Shown: in pieces, positions 54,638 to 63,277 of the stretch
How positions within the stretch are numbered: the stretch's first letter is position 1
Layout: each line of letters starts with the position of its first letter
Origin: Rathayibacter sp. SW19
GTDB taxonomy: Bacteria > Actinomycetota > Actinomycetes > Actinomycetales > Microbacteriaceae
Assembly (NCBI RefSeq): GCF_030866825.1
Contig: NZ_CP133020.1
Span: forward strand, 1,488,001 to 1,552,000
Direction of reading: 5' to 3'
Length of the DNA stretch: 64,000 bases
Translations under genes and position numbers: made by a program
The notes under the pieces: model-generated
Told to the model about the DNA's origin: nothing
What the model saw: the letters and a program-made list of their open reading frames with translations, nothing else
Databases searched by the model: none

Positions 54638-55756
54638 GTGAACACTGTGCCCGAAGAGTACCTGCTGGCCGGCGGGGAGAGCATCAGCACCCTGCCGAAA
54701 GTGTCGCTGCACGACCACCTGGACGGTGCGCTGCGCCCGCAGACGATCATCGAGCTGGCAGACGCGGTCGGCCTCGAAATTCCAGAAACGGATGCCGTCG
54801 CCCTCGGTGACTGGTTCACGTCTCAGGCAGATTCCGGGTCGCTGGTCGAGTATCTCAAGACCTTCGACGTGACGATCGGCGTCATGCAGACCCGTGAAGG
54901 CCTGGTTCGCGTCGCCCGCGAATACGTGCAGGATCTCGTCGCAGACGGCGTTGTTTACGGCGAGGCGCGCTGGGCCCCTGAGCAGCACCTCACCCGAGGG
55001 CTCACCCTCGATCAGACGGTCGAGGCCGTGCAGGAGGGCATCGAAGAGGGCATTGCGGATGCCGCCGCCAACGGCCGCGAGGTGCGCGTCGGCCAGCTCG
55101 TCAGCGCCATGCGCCACGCGCATCGAGGCCTCGAGATCGCGGAACTCGCCGTGCGACACCGCGACAACGGTGTCGTCGGCTTCGACATCGCCGGGCCCGA
55201 GGCGGGGTTCCCGCCGGCGAACTTGCGCACGGCGTTCGACTATCTCGCTGAACACTTCTTTCCCGCGACGGTGCATGCGGGGGAGGCGGACGGGCTGGAC
55301 AGCATCCGCAGTGCTTTGATCGACGGCCGGGCGCTGCGGCTCGGGCACGGCGTGCGGCTGGCCGAGGACATCGTCGTGGAGCGACAGGACGACGAGAACA
55401 CCTACGTGTCGCTCGGTCTGCTCTCGCAGTGGGTCAAGGATCGTGAGATCGTGCTGGAGACCTCCCCGTCGTCGAATCTGCAGACCGGCGCGATCGCGCA
55501 GTGGGGCGACGACATGGTCGACCACCCGTTCGACCTGCTCTACCAGCTCGGCTTCCGCGTGACGGTCAACACCGACAACCGACTGATGAGCGGAACGACG
55601 CTCAGCCGCGAGCTGGCGCTCTTGGCCGAGACGTTCGACTACGACCTCGACGACCTGCTCGCGTTCCAGCTCAACGCGGCAGCAGGCGCATTCCTGCCGC
55701 TCGAGGAGCGCGAGGACCTGGCCGATGCGCTCGCTGCCGGCTTCGACGACGTGTGA
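54638..55756 (+). CDS. add: Adenosine deaminase
   Basis: The 372-residue metal-dependent TIM barrel converts adenosine to inosine. Zinc ligands and catalytic residues are visible in VSLHDHLDGALRP, TVHAGEADG, LGHGVRL and TVNTDNRLMSGT. GTG 54638 is chosen because AAGGAG lies six bases upstream. Inosine formed here is the substrate of the nucleoside hydrolase or purine nucleoside phosphorylase encoded nearby. Confidence 0.95.
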   Translation: MNTVPEEYLLAGGESISTLPKVSLHDHLDGALRPQTIIELADAVGLEIPETDAVALGDWFTSQADSGSLVEYLKTFDVTIGVMQTREGLVRVAREYVQDLVADGVVYGEARWAPEQHLTRGLTLDQTVEAVQEGIEEGIADAAANGREVRVGQLVSAMRHAHRGLEIAELAVRHRDNGVVGFDIAGPEAGFPPANLRTAFDYLAEHFFPATVHAGEADGLDSIRSALIDGRALRLGHGVRLAEDIVVERQDDENTYVSLGLLSQWVKDREIVLETSPSSNLQTGAIAQWGDDMVDHPFDLLYQLGFRVTVNTDNRLMSGTTLSRELALLAETFDYDLDDLLAFQLNAAAGAFLPLEEREDLADALAAGFDDV

Positions 55757-55872
55757 CGGCGGGCCGCCGTGATGATGTGGGCTGAGTACAGGCTGCGTAC
55801 GGGCTGCGTGCTCGGCTGAGCGTTCGGCTGAGTGTCAGCCTAGACTCAGCGGGATCGCATCCGTTGTGACGA

Positions 55873-55878
55873 TACGCT
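55873..55878 (+). promoter_or_regulatory. -10 hexamer of a probable leaderless promoter (PTS EIIA gene)
   Basis: TACGCT ends six bases before ATG 55885. GAAGGT lies between them but is too close to the start to act as a ribosome-binding site. Confidence 0.5.
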
Positions 55879-55884
55879 GAAGGT

Positions 55885-56361
55885 ATGCCTCTCCCACCGT
55901 TGCCGGATGCTGCAATCTCCCTCGGAGTTCGAGCGTTGGATTGGCGCGATGCGGTTCGACTGGCGGGTGAGGCGTTGAGCCGTTCCGGCGCGACGCGCGC
56001 CGAGTACACGTATCGGATGGAGCAGCTCGTCGACGACTATGGCGCGTACATCGTGATCGCGCCGGGGCTTGCCCTCGCGCACGCCCGGCCGGGGCCGGAT
56101 GTGCGTCGCGACGGTCTGAGCGTCGTGACGCTGTCGAGCCCGGTCGTTTTCGGGCATCCGCACAACGACCCGGTCTCGATTGTGATCGGGCTGGCCGTTG
56201 CGACACCGGATGCGCATGTCACGACGATCGCGGCCCTCGCGAACGTTTTCAATGACCCGGATGCGACCACGCAGCTGGCCGCCGCCAGCGACCCGGACGA
56301 GGTGCGGCGCATCTTCGCGATCGATCAGCGCGAAGCTCAGCCTGATGGAGTCATCGGATGA
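55885..56361 (+). CDS. PTS EIIA component, ascorbate/mannitol-fructose type
   Basis: The 158-residue protein is an EIIA of the PTS-2 fold with the phosphorylation site His66 in APGLALAHARPG, closest in pattern to UlaC/SgaA. It would pass phosphate from HPr to the EIIB encoded next. Start of EIIB overlaps its stop by four bases. No EIIC membrane subunit is nearby, so either EIIC is elsewhere or the pair has a regulatory role in nucleoside/pentose use. Confidence 0.9.
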   Translation: MPLPPLPDAAISLGVRALDWRDAVRLAGEALSRSGATRAEYTYRMEQLVDDYGAYIVIAPGLALAHARPGPDVRRDGLSVVTLSSPVVFGHPHNDPVSIVIGLAVATPDAHVTTIAALANVFNDPDATTQLAAASDPDEVRRIFAIDQREAQPDGVIG

Positions 56362-56630
56362 AGATCGTCGCCATCTGCGGGGCGGGGGTCGGCACCTCCG
56401 GCATCCTGAAGGTGAATGCGGAACGTGTGCTCGAGCGGTTGAATATCGCAGCGGACGTCACGGCATCGGACGTCGCAAGCCTCGCCACTACCGCGGCAGA
56501 CGCACAGGTGATCCTGACGTCGCCTGAGCTGGTGGACCGCATCGGACCGACCAACGCCGACATCGTCGTGATCGAGAACTACTTCGACCTCGACGAACTC
56601 GAGGGCAAGCTCGACGAGGCCCTCGGCTGA
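56358..56630 (+). CDS. PTS EIIB component, ascorbate (SgaB) type
   Basis: The 90-residue protein is a lactose/cellobiose-fold EIIB with the phosphocysteine Cys7 in IVAICGAGVGTS. Length and motif fit UlaB/SgaB. It receives phosphate from the EIIA encoded upstream. It is followed by a long repeat cluster and not by an EIIC gene. Confidence 0.9.
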   Translation: MKIVAICGAGVGTSGILKVNAERVLERLNIAADVTASDVASLATTAADAQVILTSPELVDRIGPTNADIVVIENYFDLDELEGKLDEALG

Positions 56631-56639
56631 CCCTCCCGC

Positions 56640-56996
56640 TGGTCGAGTAGGCCGCCCGCGGCCGTATCGAGACCTGGTGAGCCGGTGTAGGAGGGTCTCG
56701 ATACGCCTGCTCGCTGCGCTCGCGGGCTACTCGACCGGCGACTGCCGGTGGTCGAGTAGGCCGCTCGCGGCCGTATCGAGACCTGTGAGCCGGTGTGGCC
56801 CGGTGGTCGAGTAGCGAGGAACGAGCGTATCGAGACCCGGGAGCCGGTGTGTGGGGTCTCGATACGCCTGCTCGCTGCGCTCGCGGGCTACTCGACCACC
56901 GAGCGATACGCCTGCTCGCTGCGCTCGCGGGCTACTCGACCAGCGAGTACCGCTGGTTGAGGAGCAGCCGACGAAGGAGGCCGCGTCTCGAAACCA
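56640..56996. repeat. Cluster of seven dispersed-repeat copies in both orientations
   Basis: The 382-bp convergent gap between EIIB and the phospho-sugar mutase contains no gene. Copies lie at 56640-56674 (forward), 56694-56736 (reverse), 56750-56783, 56803-56838 (forward), 56855-56897 (reverse), 56903-56941 (reverse, truncated) and 56954-56996 (variant GGTTGAGGAG ... TCTCGAAACC). Forward and reverse copies can pair into long stems. Confidence 0.92.
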
Positions 56997-57012
56997 CGAC
57001 CCTGCCGACGTA

Positions 57013-58722
57013 TCAGGCCTGCGTCAACGCCTGCATCGCCGCCCCGAGGGCCGCGACCCGCGACTCCGCTACCGCGCGGCGCTCCTCGACGGTGCCCTCG
57101 TCGCTCGACGCGTCGATATAGATCTTCAGCTTCGGTTCGGTGCCGCTCGGCCGCACCATCACGCGCGACCCGTCCTCGAGCAGGATGCGCAGCACATCGC
57201 TCGGCGGCAGGCTCCCGAAGCCGTCACTCAAGTCGTCGATCTGTGTGACCCGCACGGAACCGAGCGAGGCCGGGGGTTCGCGTCGCAGTGCGGACATGAT
57301 CCGCGTGATGTCCGCCAGATCGGTGACCCGGATTGAGATCTGGCCGGATGCGAAGAAGCCGAACTTCTGCGCGAACCGGTCGAGCTGATCTGCAATCGTG
57401 AGACCCTCTGCCGCCAGCGAGTTCGCCAGGTCGAGAAACGCGACGGCCGCCGAGATCCCGTCTTTGTCGCGGATCGTGTCCGGGTTCACCAGGTAACCGA
57501 GAGCCTCCTCGAAGCCGTAGATCAGTCCGGGGGCGCGCGACACCCACTTGAAGCCGGTCAGTGTGTCTTCAAAATCGAGGCCGTACGCGGTTGCGACCGC
57601 CTTGAGCGCCGGCGAGGAGACGATCGAGCAGGCGAGTGCTCCGCCCGCCGCGGAGTCGCCTGTTGCCGCAGCCTCGGCGAGCTCCGCCGCGCGCCAGCCG
57701 AGCAGGGTGCCCACCTCGTTGCCGCTCAGGCGCCGGTAGCCGTCCGGCGCCGACGGATCAGGAATTGCGACGGCGAGCCGATCGGCATCCGGATCATTCG
57801 CGATGACGAGGTCGGACCCGGCCTCGCGTGCAGTGGCGAACGCGAGGTCCATCGCGCCGGGCTCTTCCGGGTTGGGAAACGCCACCGTCGGGAACGCCGG
57901 GTCGGGGTCGATCTGGGCGGTGACAACCGTCGGGGCAGCGAGGCCGACCCTGGCGAAGGTCCGCTCGGCGGTGCGCCAGCCAACGCCGTGCATCGCCGTG
58001 TAGGTGAACGAGACGGCGTCCAGCGGTGCGATGGACGCTGCGACGGATGCGGTTGCCTCGATGTAGCTTGCCTCGACGGATTCTGGCGCGACTTCGTAGG
58101 CATCCGATCGGGTGAGCGTGGCAATGCTGCCCTCAGCCACGCGAAGGATGTGGGCGGCGATGCCGCTGTCGGCCGGCGGCACGATTTGCGAGCCGTGATT
58201 CTCGTCGCCGAGATAGACCTTGTAGCCGTTGTCGTTCGGCGGGTTGTGACTGGCGGTGACCATGACACCGGCGCTGACGTGCAGGTGGCGCACCGCGAAC
58301 GCGAGAACGGGGGTCGGCATCATGCGGGGGAGCAGGACAGCGCGGATGCCTGCGCCCGTCATCAGCTCGGCCGTGTCGCGTGCGAAGACCTCGGAGTTTT
58401 TGCGCCCGTCGTAGCCGATCACGACGGAGGGCCGCGTGCCCTCCGCGTGCTCCATGAGATAGGCGGCGAGCCCGGCGGCCGCCTGCGCGACGAGCACTCG
58501 GTTCATCCGATTCGGGCCGCCCGCGATCTCGCCGCGGAGGCCCGCCGTGCCGAACGCGAGCCGGCTGTCGAAGCGCGAGTGCAGGTCATCCGTCGCCTCA
58601 GTTGAGCCGGCTTCTGCCGCGATCAGCAGCGCTTGCAGTTCGTCGCGGGTTTCCGGGTCGGGGTCCTGCGCGATCCAGTTGCGCACGCGCTCGAACAGGT
58701 CGGCGTGCCCTGTGCCGCTCAC
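57013..58722 (-). CDS. Phospho-sugar mutase (phosphopentomutase/phosphoglucomutase)
   Basis: The 569-residue alpha-D-phosphohexomutase-family enzyme has the phosphoserine site VTASHNPPNDNG at about residue 146, the Mg2+ loop NDPDADRLAV, the sugar loop GFEEALGY and the phosphate site RPSGTEPKLK. Position next to purine nucleoside phosphorylase suggests that it converts (deoxy)ribose 1-phosphate to the 5-phosphate, as PgmB-like phosphopentomutases do. Its start overlaps the end of punA by four bases. Confidence 0.92.
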   Translation of the reverse strand: MSGTGHADLFERVRNWIAQDPDPETRDELQALLIAAEAGSTEATDDLHSRFDSRLAFGTAGLRGEIAGGPNRMNRVLVAQAAAGLAAYLMEHAEGTRPSVVIGYDGRKNSEVFARDTAELMTGAGIRAVLLPRMMPTPVLAFAVRHLHVSAGVMVTASHNPPNDNGYKVYLGDENHGSQIVPPADSGIAAHILRVAEGSIATLTRSDAYEVAPESVEASYIEATASVAASIAPLDAVSFTYTAMHGVGWRTAERTFARVGLAAPTVVTAQIDPDPAFPTVAFPNPEEPGAMDLAFATAREAGSDLVIANDPDADRLAVAIPDPSAPDGYRRLSGNEVGTLLGWRAAELAEAAATGDSAAGGALACSIVSSPALKAVATAYGLDFEDTLTGFKWVSRAPGLIYGFEEALGYLVNPDTIRDKDGISAAVAFLDLANSLAAEGLTIADQLDRFAQKFGFFASGQISIRVTDLADITRIMSALRREPPASLGSVRVTQIDDLSDGFGSLPPSDVLRILLEDGSRVMVRPSGTEPKLKIYIDASSDEGTVEERRAVAESRVAALGAAMQALTQA

Positions 58723-59552
58723 AGTGCGTTCACAATCCGTGCGAGCAGTGCGCTGATAACCGGTTCCGCGGTGCGGCCCGCCTCGATCACTTCTTGGTGG
58801 CTGAGCGGCGTCTTCTGGATGCCCGCGGCCAGGTTCGTGATGAGCGACATGCCGAGGATCTCCATGCCGGACTGGCGGGCGGCGATCGCTTCCAGCGCCG
58901 TGGACATGCCAACGATTTGCGCGCCGATGGTCTTGGCCATCTGCACCTCGGCTGGTGTCTCGTAGTGCGGGCCGCGGAACTGGCAGTACACGCCTTCGTC
59001 CAGGCTCGGGTCGATCGAGCGGGCAAGGTCACGCAACCGCGGCGTGTAGAGGTCGCTGAGGTCGACGAACGTCGCGCCCTCGAGCGGTGAATCCGCCGTC
59101 AGGTTGATGTGGTCGCTGATCAGCACGGGGGAGCCGGGTTTCCAGGTCTCCTTGATGCCGCCGGCGCCGTTGGTCAGCACCATCACGGTCGCGCCGGTCG
59201 CGGCGGCAGTGCGCACACTGTGCACGACCCTCCGAGTGCCGTGGCCCTCGTAGTAGTGCGTGCGCGCACCGATGACAAGCGCCCGCTTGCCGCTTTCCAG
59301 CAGGATCGAACGCAATGTGCCTACATGACCTTCGAGCGCAGGTTTGCCGAACCCGACGACATCCGTGGCTGCGATCGTGGCGGTGGTCTCGCCGATCAGG
59401 TCGGCCGCCTTGCCCCATCCGCTGCCCAGCGTGAGGGCGATGTCGTGATGTTCGACACCCGTGAGTTCCGCGATCCGGGCCGCGGCGTCACGGGCGACAG
59501 CGAACGGATCCACCTGCGGATCGTCGAGCGGGTTCTGCGTTGATTCTGGCAT
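58719..59552 (-). CDS. punA: Purine nucleoside phosphorylase (trimeric type)
   Basis: The 277-residue enzyme cleaves inosine and guanosine with phosphate. Typical segments are ALTLGSGWGKAADLIGE, VIGARTHYYEGHG, VMVLTNGAGGI and GPHYETPAEVQM with VGMSTALEAIAAR. On the minus strand TAGAGT ends six bases before ATG 59552 and there is no Shine-Dalgarno, so it is probably leaderless. The palindromic element lies immediately upstream and is shared with lpdA. Confidence 0.95.
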   Translation of the reverse strand: MPESTQNPLDDPQVDPFAVARDAAARIAELTGVEHHDIALTLGSGWGKAADLIGETTATIAATDVVGFGKPALEGHVGTLRSILLESGKRALVIGARTHYYEGHGTRRVVHSVRTAAATGATVMVLTNGAGGIKETWKPGSPVLISDHINLTADSPLEGATFVDLSDLYTPRLRDLARSIDPSLDEGVYCQFRGPHYETPAEVQMAKTIGAQIVGMSTALEAIAARQSGMEILGMSLITNLAAGIQKTPLSHQEVIEAGRTAEPVISALLARIVNAL

Positions 59553-59558
59553 TGTCCC

Positions 59559-59564
59559 ACTCTA
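59559..59564 (-). promoter_or_regulatory. -10 hexamer of a probable leaderless promoter (punA)
   Basis: Read on the minus strand, TAGAGT is six bases from the start codon. TTGTCC, 18 bp further upstream, could be its -35 and forms part of the palindromic element's left arm. Confidence 0.6.
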
Positions 59565-59574
59565 AGCGAGTCAC

Positions 59575-59652
59575 AAAACGACGGACAATTTCTTCGACGC
59601 GCCTGCGCAGATGAGCAGCACGCGGCGTGTCACGATAATTATCCGTCGTTTT
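59575..59652. repeat. 78-bp palindromic element, copy B, between divergent punA and lpdA
   Basis: Outer arms CAAAACGACGGACAATT (59574-59590) and AATTATCCGTCGTTTTG (59637-59653) are inverted with one mismatch in 17. Inner arms GACGCGCC (59596-59603) and GGCGTGTC (59624-59631) pair with one G-U. Copy A at 30846-30923 has the same cores and spacing and shares GCGTGTC at the same position. Confidence 0.88.
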
Positions 59653-59702
59653 GTAAACGTGCCATGTTTCGCACTGTGCCGTGGCTACGCGACAATAGAG
59701 CA

Positions 59703-61139
59703 ATGGCCTTTGAGTTCGAGCGCAAGCAGAGAATCACCGTCGTGGGGGGCGGGCCCGGCGGGTACGAGGCCGCACTTACCGCGGCACAACTCGGAGCGGA
59801 AGTTGCGCTCGTCGAGCGGGCAGGCGTCGGCGGTTCCGCCGTGCTCACCGACGCGGTGCCGTCGAAGACGCTGATCGCGACCGCGGATGCCGCCCACGCC
59901 ATTGGCGAGGCGGCCGACCTCGGCGTGCAGTTCTTCAGCAGAAACGAGACGGGCAAGCCGGTTCGCCCCGAAGTGGCGGTCAACCTCGCCGCCGTCAACA
60001 AGCGCCTGCTCGGCCTCGCCCGGCAGCAATCGGAGGACATGCGCTCTGAACTGGTGCGCTCCGGCGTGCACATCATCGCAGGTGAGGGGCGACTCGACGG
60101 CCCCGGGGCGGTCATCGTGTCCACGGCCAAAGGCAAGAACGGCACAGACTTCGACCGGATCGAATCCGACACGATCGTCGTATCGGTCGGCGCGAGCCCG
60201 CGCCTACTGGCCAGCGCGATGCCGGACGGCGAACGCATCCTCACCTGGACGCAGCTGTACGAGCTGCAAACGGTGCCCGACCACCTCATCGTCGTCGGCT
60301 CCGGAGTCACCGGCGCCGAATTCGCTTCGGCCTACATGGCACTCGGTTCCAAGGTCACGCTGATCTCCAGTCGCGAGCGAGTGCTGCCCGGCGAAGACGC
60401 CGATGCCGCAGGTGTGATCGAGAAGGTCTTCAAGCGCAACGGCATGACGGTGCTGTCCAAATCGCGCGCCGAATCCGTCGAGCGCACGGAAGACGGCGTG
60501 CTGGCGACCCTTTCTGACGGACGCACGGTCGAGGGCAGCCACTGCCTGATGGCGGTCGGTTCGATTCCGAACACCGCCGGCATCGGCCTTGAGGATGCCG
60601 GTGTTCAGCTGACCGAATCCGGCCACATCCGCGTCAATCGCGTTGCACGAACCTCGATGCCGAACATCTACGCGGCCGGGGATTGCTCGGATCTGCTGCC
60701 GCTGGCATCCGTCGCGTCGATGCAGGGGCGCACGGCCGTGTTCCACGCGATGGGCGACGCGGTCAGCCCGATCGAACTCCGCAACGTCAGCTCGAACATC
60801 TTCACGCAACCCGAGATCGCGACCGTCGGCTGGACGCAGAAGCAGATTGAAGAGGGCATCGCGCAGGGCGACATCTACAAGTTGCCTCTCAAGTCGAACC
60901 CGCGAGCGAAGATGATCGGAATGAAGGACGGCTTCGTCAAACTGTTCGCGCGCACCGGCAGCGGCACCGTGATCGGCGGCGTCATCGTTGCGCCGCGCGC
61001 CAGCGAGCTGATCTTTCCGCTCGCGCTCGCGGTCGAACACCGCCTCACCGTCGACCAGGTTGCCCGTGCGTTCACGGTGTATCCGTCGCTGTCCGGCTCC
61101 ATTTCGGATGCCGCGCGCGCGATGCATATCGTGCTGTAG
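59703..61139 (+). CDS. lpdA: NAD(P)H-quinone dehydrogenase LpdA, flavoprotein disulfide reductase-like
   Basis: The 478-residue protein resembles dihydrolipoyl dehydrogenase, but the redox cysteine pair after the FAD motif (VVGGGPGGYEAALTAAQ) is replaced by GGSAVLTDAVPSKTL, as in mycobacterial LpdA, which reduces quinones. The NAD fold is IVVGSGVTGAEFASAY and the FAD end IYAAGDCSDLLPLA. ATG 59703 begins the conserved MAFEFERKQ; a frame 13 codons longer exists. GACAAT at leaderless spacing precedes it. Confidence 0.93.
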   Translation: MAFEFERKQRITVVGGGPGGYEAALTAAQLGAEVALVERAGVGGSAVLTDAVPSKTLIATADAAHAIGEAADLGVQFFSRNETGKPVRPEVAVNLAAVNKRLLGLARQQSEDMRSELVRSGVHIIAGEGRLDGPGAVIVSTAKGKNGTDFDRIESDTIVVSVGASPRLLASAMPDGERILTWTQLYELQTVPDHLIVVGSGVTGAEFASAYMALGSKVTLISSRERVLPGEDADAAGVIEKVFKRNGMTVLSKSRAESVERTEDGVLATLSDGRTVEGSHCLMAVGSIPNTAGIGLEDAGVQLTESGHIRVNRVARTSMPNIYAAGDCSDLLPLASVASMQGRTAVFHAMGDAVSPIELRNVSSNIFTQPEIATVGWTQKQIEEGIAQGDIYKLPLKSNPRAKMIGMKDGFVKLFARTGSGTVIGGVIVAPRASELIFPLALAVEHRLTVDQVARAFTVYPSLSGSISDAARAMHIVL

Positions 61140-61382
61140 GCAGTGCTCTAGGCCGCTCTGTAGACAGCTGCGCGAGCGGTGTCGACGCACCCATCCGCCT
61201 GGATTTGGGCTGCGAGATTTCTGCGAATCTGTACAGGAAAGCCGTCCGAGCATATGAATTCGCTATCAGTGTGAGCTGATCCGTGAGGCGGGAGAGTATT
61301 TTTCTCAGCGGGTACCGCGAAGTACAACCTCGTGGTTCCTGCCCGCGATCCGGGACGGATCCCGACCCATAAGGAGACGACG
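61140..61382. other. Leader region of the APC permease gene, no recognised element
   Basis: This 243-bp gap contains the permease ribosome-binding site AAGGAG (61371-61376). CGGGA/TCCCG around CGGA near 61350 could form a small hairpin just before it. I recognise no riboswitch class. Confidence 0.3.
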
Positions 61383-63068
61383 ATGTCGAGTGTCACCAGC
61401 AAACGCCCTACTGCAGGTCCGGAGGTGAAACTCAAGAGGCACGTTGGACCGATAGGCCTGCTGTTCGCAGCGATCGGTTCGATCATCGGCTCCGGATGGC
61501 TGTTCGGTGCGTTCAACGCGTCGGCGATTGCCGGCCCGGCCGCCATCTTCTCTTGGTTGATCGCCGGCGTCATGATTATCTTGATCGGTCTGTGTTACGC
61601 GGAGCTCGGGCCGATGTTCCCGATCTCAGGCGGGGTGGTCCGCTTTCCGCACATGGTGTGGGGCTCGTTCGGCAGTTACACGATGGGCTGGATCACCTGG
61701 ATTGCTTCGGCGGCGGTGCCGGCCATCGAGGTGGAAGGTGCTCTCACGTACGGCACCAAATACGCGCCGTTCACGGTGCTGGCCAAGGATGGCGGCACCT
61801 CCGCTCACGTGCTGACACCCCTGGGGATGGTCGTGGCGATCATCCTTCTTGCCGTCTTCGTCGTCATCAACTACTTCGGTGTGCGCCTGTTCGCTCAGGT
61901 GAACACCGTGCTGGTCTGGTGGAAGATCTTCGTGATTGCACTGGTGATCGTCGTCTTCATCCTGACGGCGTTGGCGACCTCGGGTGCGCAGGCGATCGGC
62001 AACTTCGGGTCCAATGGGTTTGCGCCCAAGGGATTCGCCGCCGTCTTCGTCGCGATCTCCACAGCGGGCATCACGTTCTCGTTCCTCGGCTTCCGGCAGG
62101 GCATCGAGTTGGCGGGGGAGACCACGAACCCGAAGCGCAACATCCCGCTGGCCGTCATCGGGTCGGTTGCGATCACCGCGGTGCTGTACGCGCTGCTGCA
62201 GGTCGCCTTCACGATGATGGTTCCGGCCAAAGCGCTATCGCACGGCGGATGGGCGGGCCTCTCATTCACCAACGATTTCGGGCCGCTCGCCGCACTCGCG
62301 ACGATCGCCGGCATCGGCTGGTTGGCCTACGTGCTGTATTTCGATGCGATCATCTCGCCGTTGGACACCGGCCTCATCTACACCACAGTGACCTCGCGCG
62401 TGTCGTACGCCGTGGGGCGTAACGGCAACGGGCCGCGCTGGCTGGCAACGAACAACAAGCACGGGGTGCCGATCTGGAGTCTGATCCTGTCGTTCTTCGT
62501 CAGCATCATCTTGTTGTTGCCGTTCCCGAGCTGGCAGCAGCTGGTCGGATTCATCACCAGCGCGACGGTGCTGTCGTTCGGCACCGGCCCGCTTGCACTC
62601 GCGGTGATGCGTCGCAAGCTGCCCAACCATGAGCGCCCGTTCCGGTTGCCCGGTGGCGACATCATCCCGTTCCTCGCCTTCTACAGCACGAACATGATCG
62701 TGTACTGGGCCGGCTGGGCGACGAACATGGACCTGATGATCGCCATTCTGATCGGTTACGTCTTCCTTGTGATCTACCAGCTGACGAGCAAGCGGCCGGA
62801 CCGCCCGCCGCTCGACTTCAAGTCGAGCGCGTTCTGGGTGCTGCCGTGGCTCGCGCTGATGACACTGGTGAGCTGGCTGTTCGACCCGGCGAGCCACCCG
62901 GACATGTTCTTCTGGGTGTTCCTGATCAACCTCGTGATCACAGCGGTGATCTACTACATCGCCGTCAAGATCACGCTGCCGACCGAGACGATCAAGAAGT
63001 ACATCGAACAGGCTTCACACGAGTCCGAAGTCGAAGAAGAAACCCTCGCGGGCGGCCACATCGGCTGA
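61383..63068 (+). CDS. APC superfamily amino acid permease (aspartate-proton symporter-like)
   Basis: The 561-residue protein has about twelve to fourteen hydrophobic segments. The first helices GPIGLLFAAIGSIIGSGWLFG and SWLIAGVMIILIGLCYAELG, and later FSFLGFRQGIELAGETTNPK, are typical of APC permeases of the YveA type, which import acidic amino acids with protons. The C-terminal tail is acidic. ATG 61383 has AAGGAG six bases upstream. Specificity is not certain. Confidence 0.88.
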   Translation: MSSVTSKRPTAGPEVKLKRHVGPIGLLFAAIGSIIGSGWLFGAFNASAIAGPAAIFSWLIAGVMIILIGLCYAELGPMFPISGGVVRFPHMVWGSFGSYTMGWITWIASAAVPAIEVEGALTYGTKYAPFTVLAKDGGTSAHVLTPLGMVVAIILLAVFVVINYFGVRLFAQVNTVLVWWKIFVIALVIVVFILTALATSGAQAIGNFGSNGFAPKGFAAVFVAISTAGITFSFLGFRQGIELAGETTNPKRNIPLAVIGSVAITAVLYALLQVAFTMMVPAKALSHGGWAGLSFTNDFGPLAALATIAGIGWLAYVLYFDAIISPLDTGLIYTTVTSRVSYAVGRNGNGPRWLATNNKHGVPIWSLILSFFVSIILLLPFPSWQQLVGFITSATVLSFGTGPLALAVMRRKLPNHERPFRLPGGDIIPFLAFYSTNMIVYWAGWATNMDLMIAILIGYVFLVIYQLTSKRPDRPPLDFKSSAFWVLPWLALMTLVSWLFDPASHPDMFFWVFLINLVITAVIYYIAVKITLPTETIKKYIEQASHESEVEEETLAGGHIG

Positions 63069-63076
63069 CCCTTGTG

Positions 63077-63267
63077 GGGTCTCGATACGCTCGCTAGCGC
63101 TCGCTACTCGACCACCGGAACTGTTGGTCGAGTAGCCCGCGAGTGCAGCGAGCGGGCGTATCGAGACCGAGGGCGTCCGGCGTCACAGAGTCGGGTCTCG
63201 ATACACGTATTCGCTGCGCTCATGCGCACTCGACCACCGGTACGAGCGAGCGGGCGTATCGAGGCCG
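63077..63267. repeat. Dispersed-repeat cluster between the APC permease and carboxylase genes
   Basis: Copies lie at 63077-63115 (reverse), 63126-63168 (forward), 63194-63236 (reverse) and a right half at 63244-63267. They fill the 209-bp gap between two convergent genes, the fourth such junction with this family. Confidence 0.9.
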
Positions 63268-63277
63268 ACGAACGCTC

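Noticed and set aside
56640..56996. Possible CRISPR-like array because of regularly recurring similar units
   Set aside because: Units occur in both orientations, spacing is irregular, the 'spacers' are similar to one another, and no cas genes are present. It is the dispersed palindromic repeat family.
56795..57121. 108-codon plus-strand frame after the PTS genes
   Set aside because: It translates repeat copies and the antisense end of the phospho-sugar mutase gene, with no start signal or similarity.
59637..59653. Resemblance of the palindrome arm to a common cloning-vector priming site (GTAAAACGACGGCCAGT)
   Set aside because: The match stops at AAAACGACGG, flanks are normal chromosomal genes, and a second copy with the same 58-bp architecture argues for a native element.
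61140..61382. Riboswitch in the amino acid permease leader
   Set aside because: No conserved core of any class that I know could be found; only a small hairpin near the ribosome-binding site.
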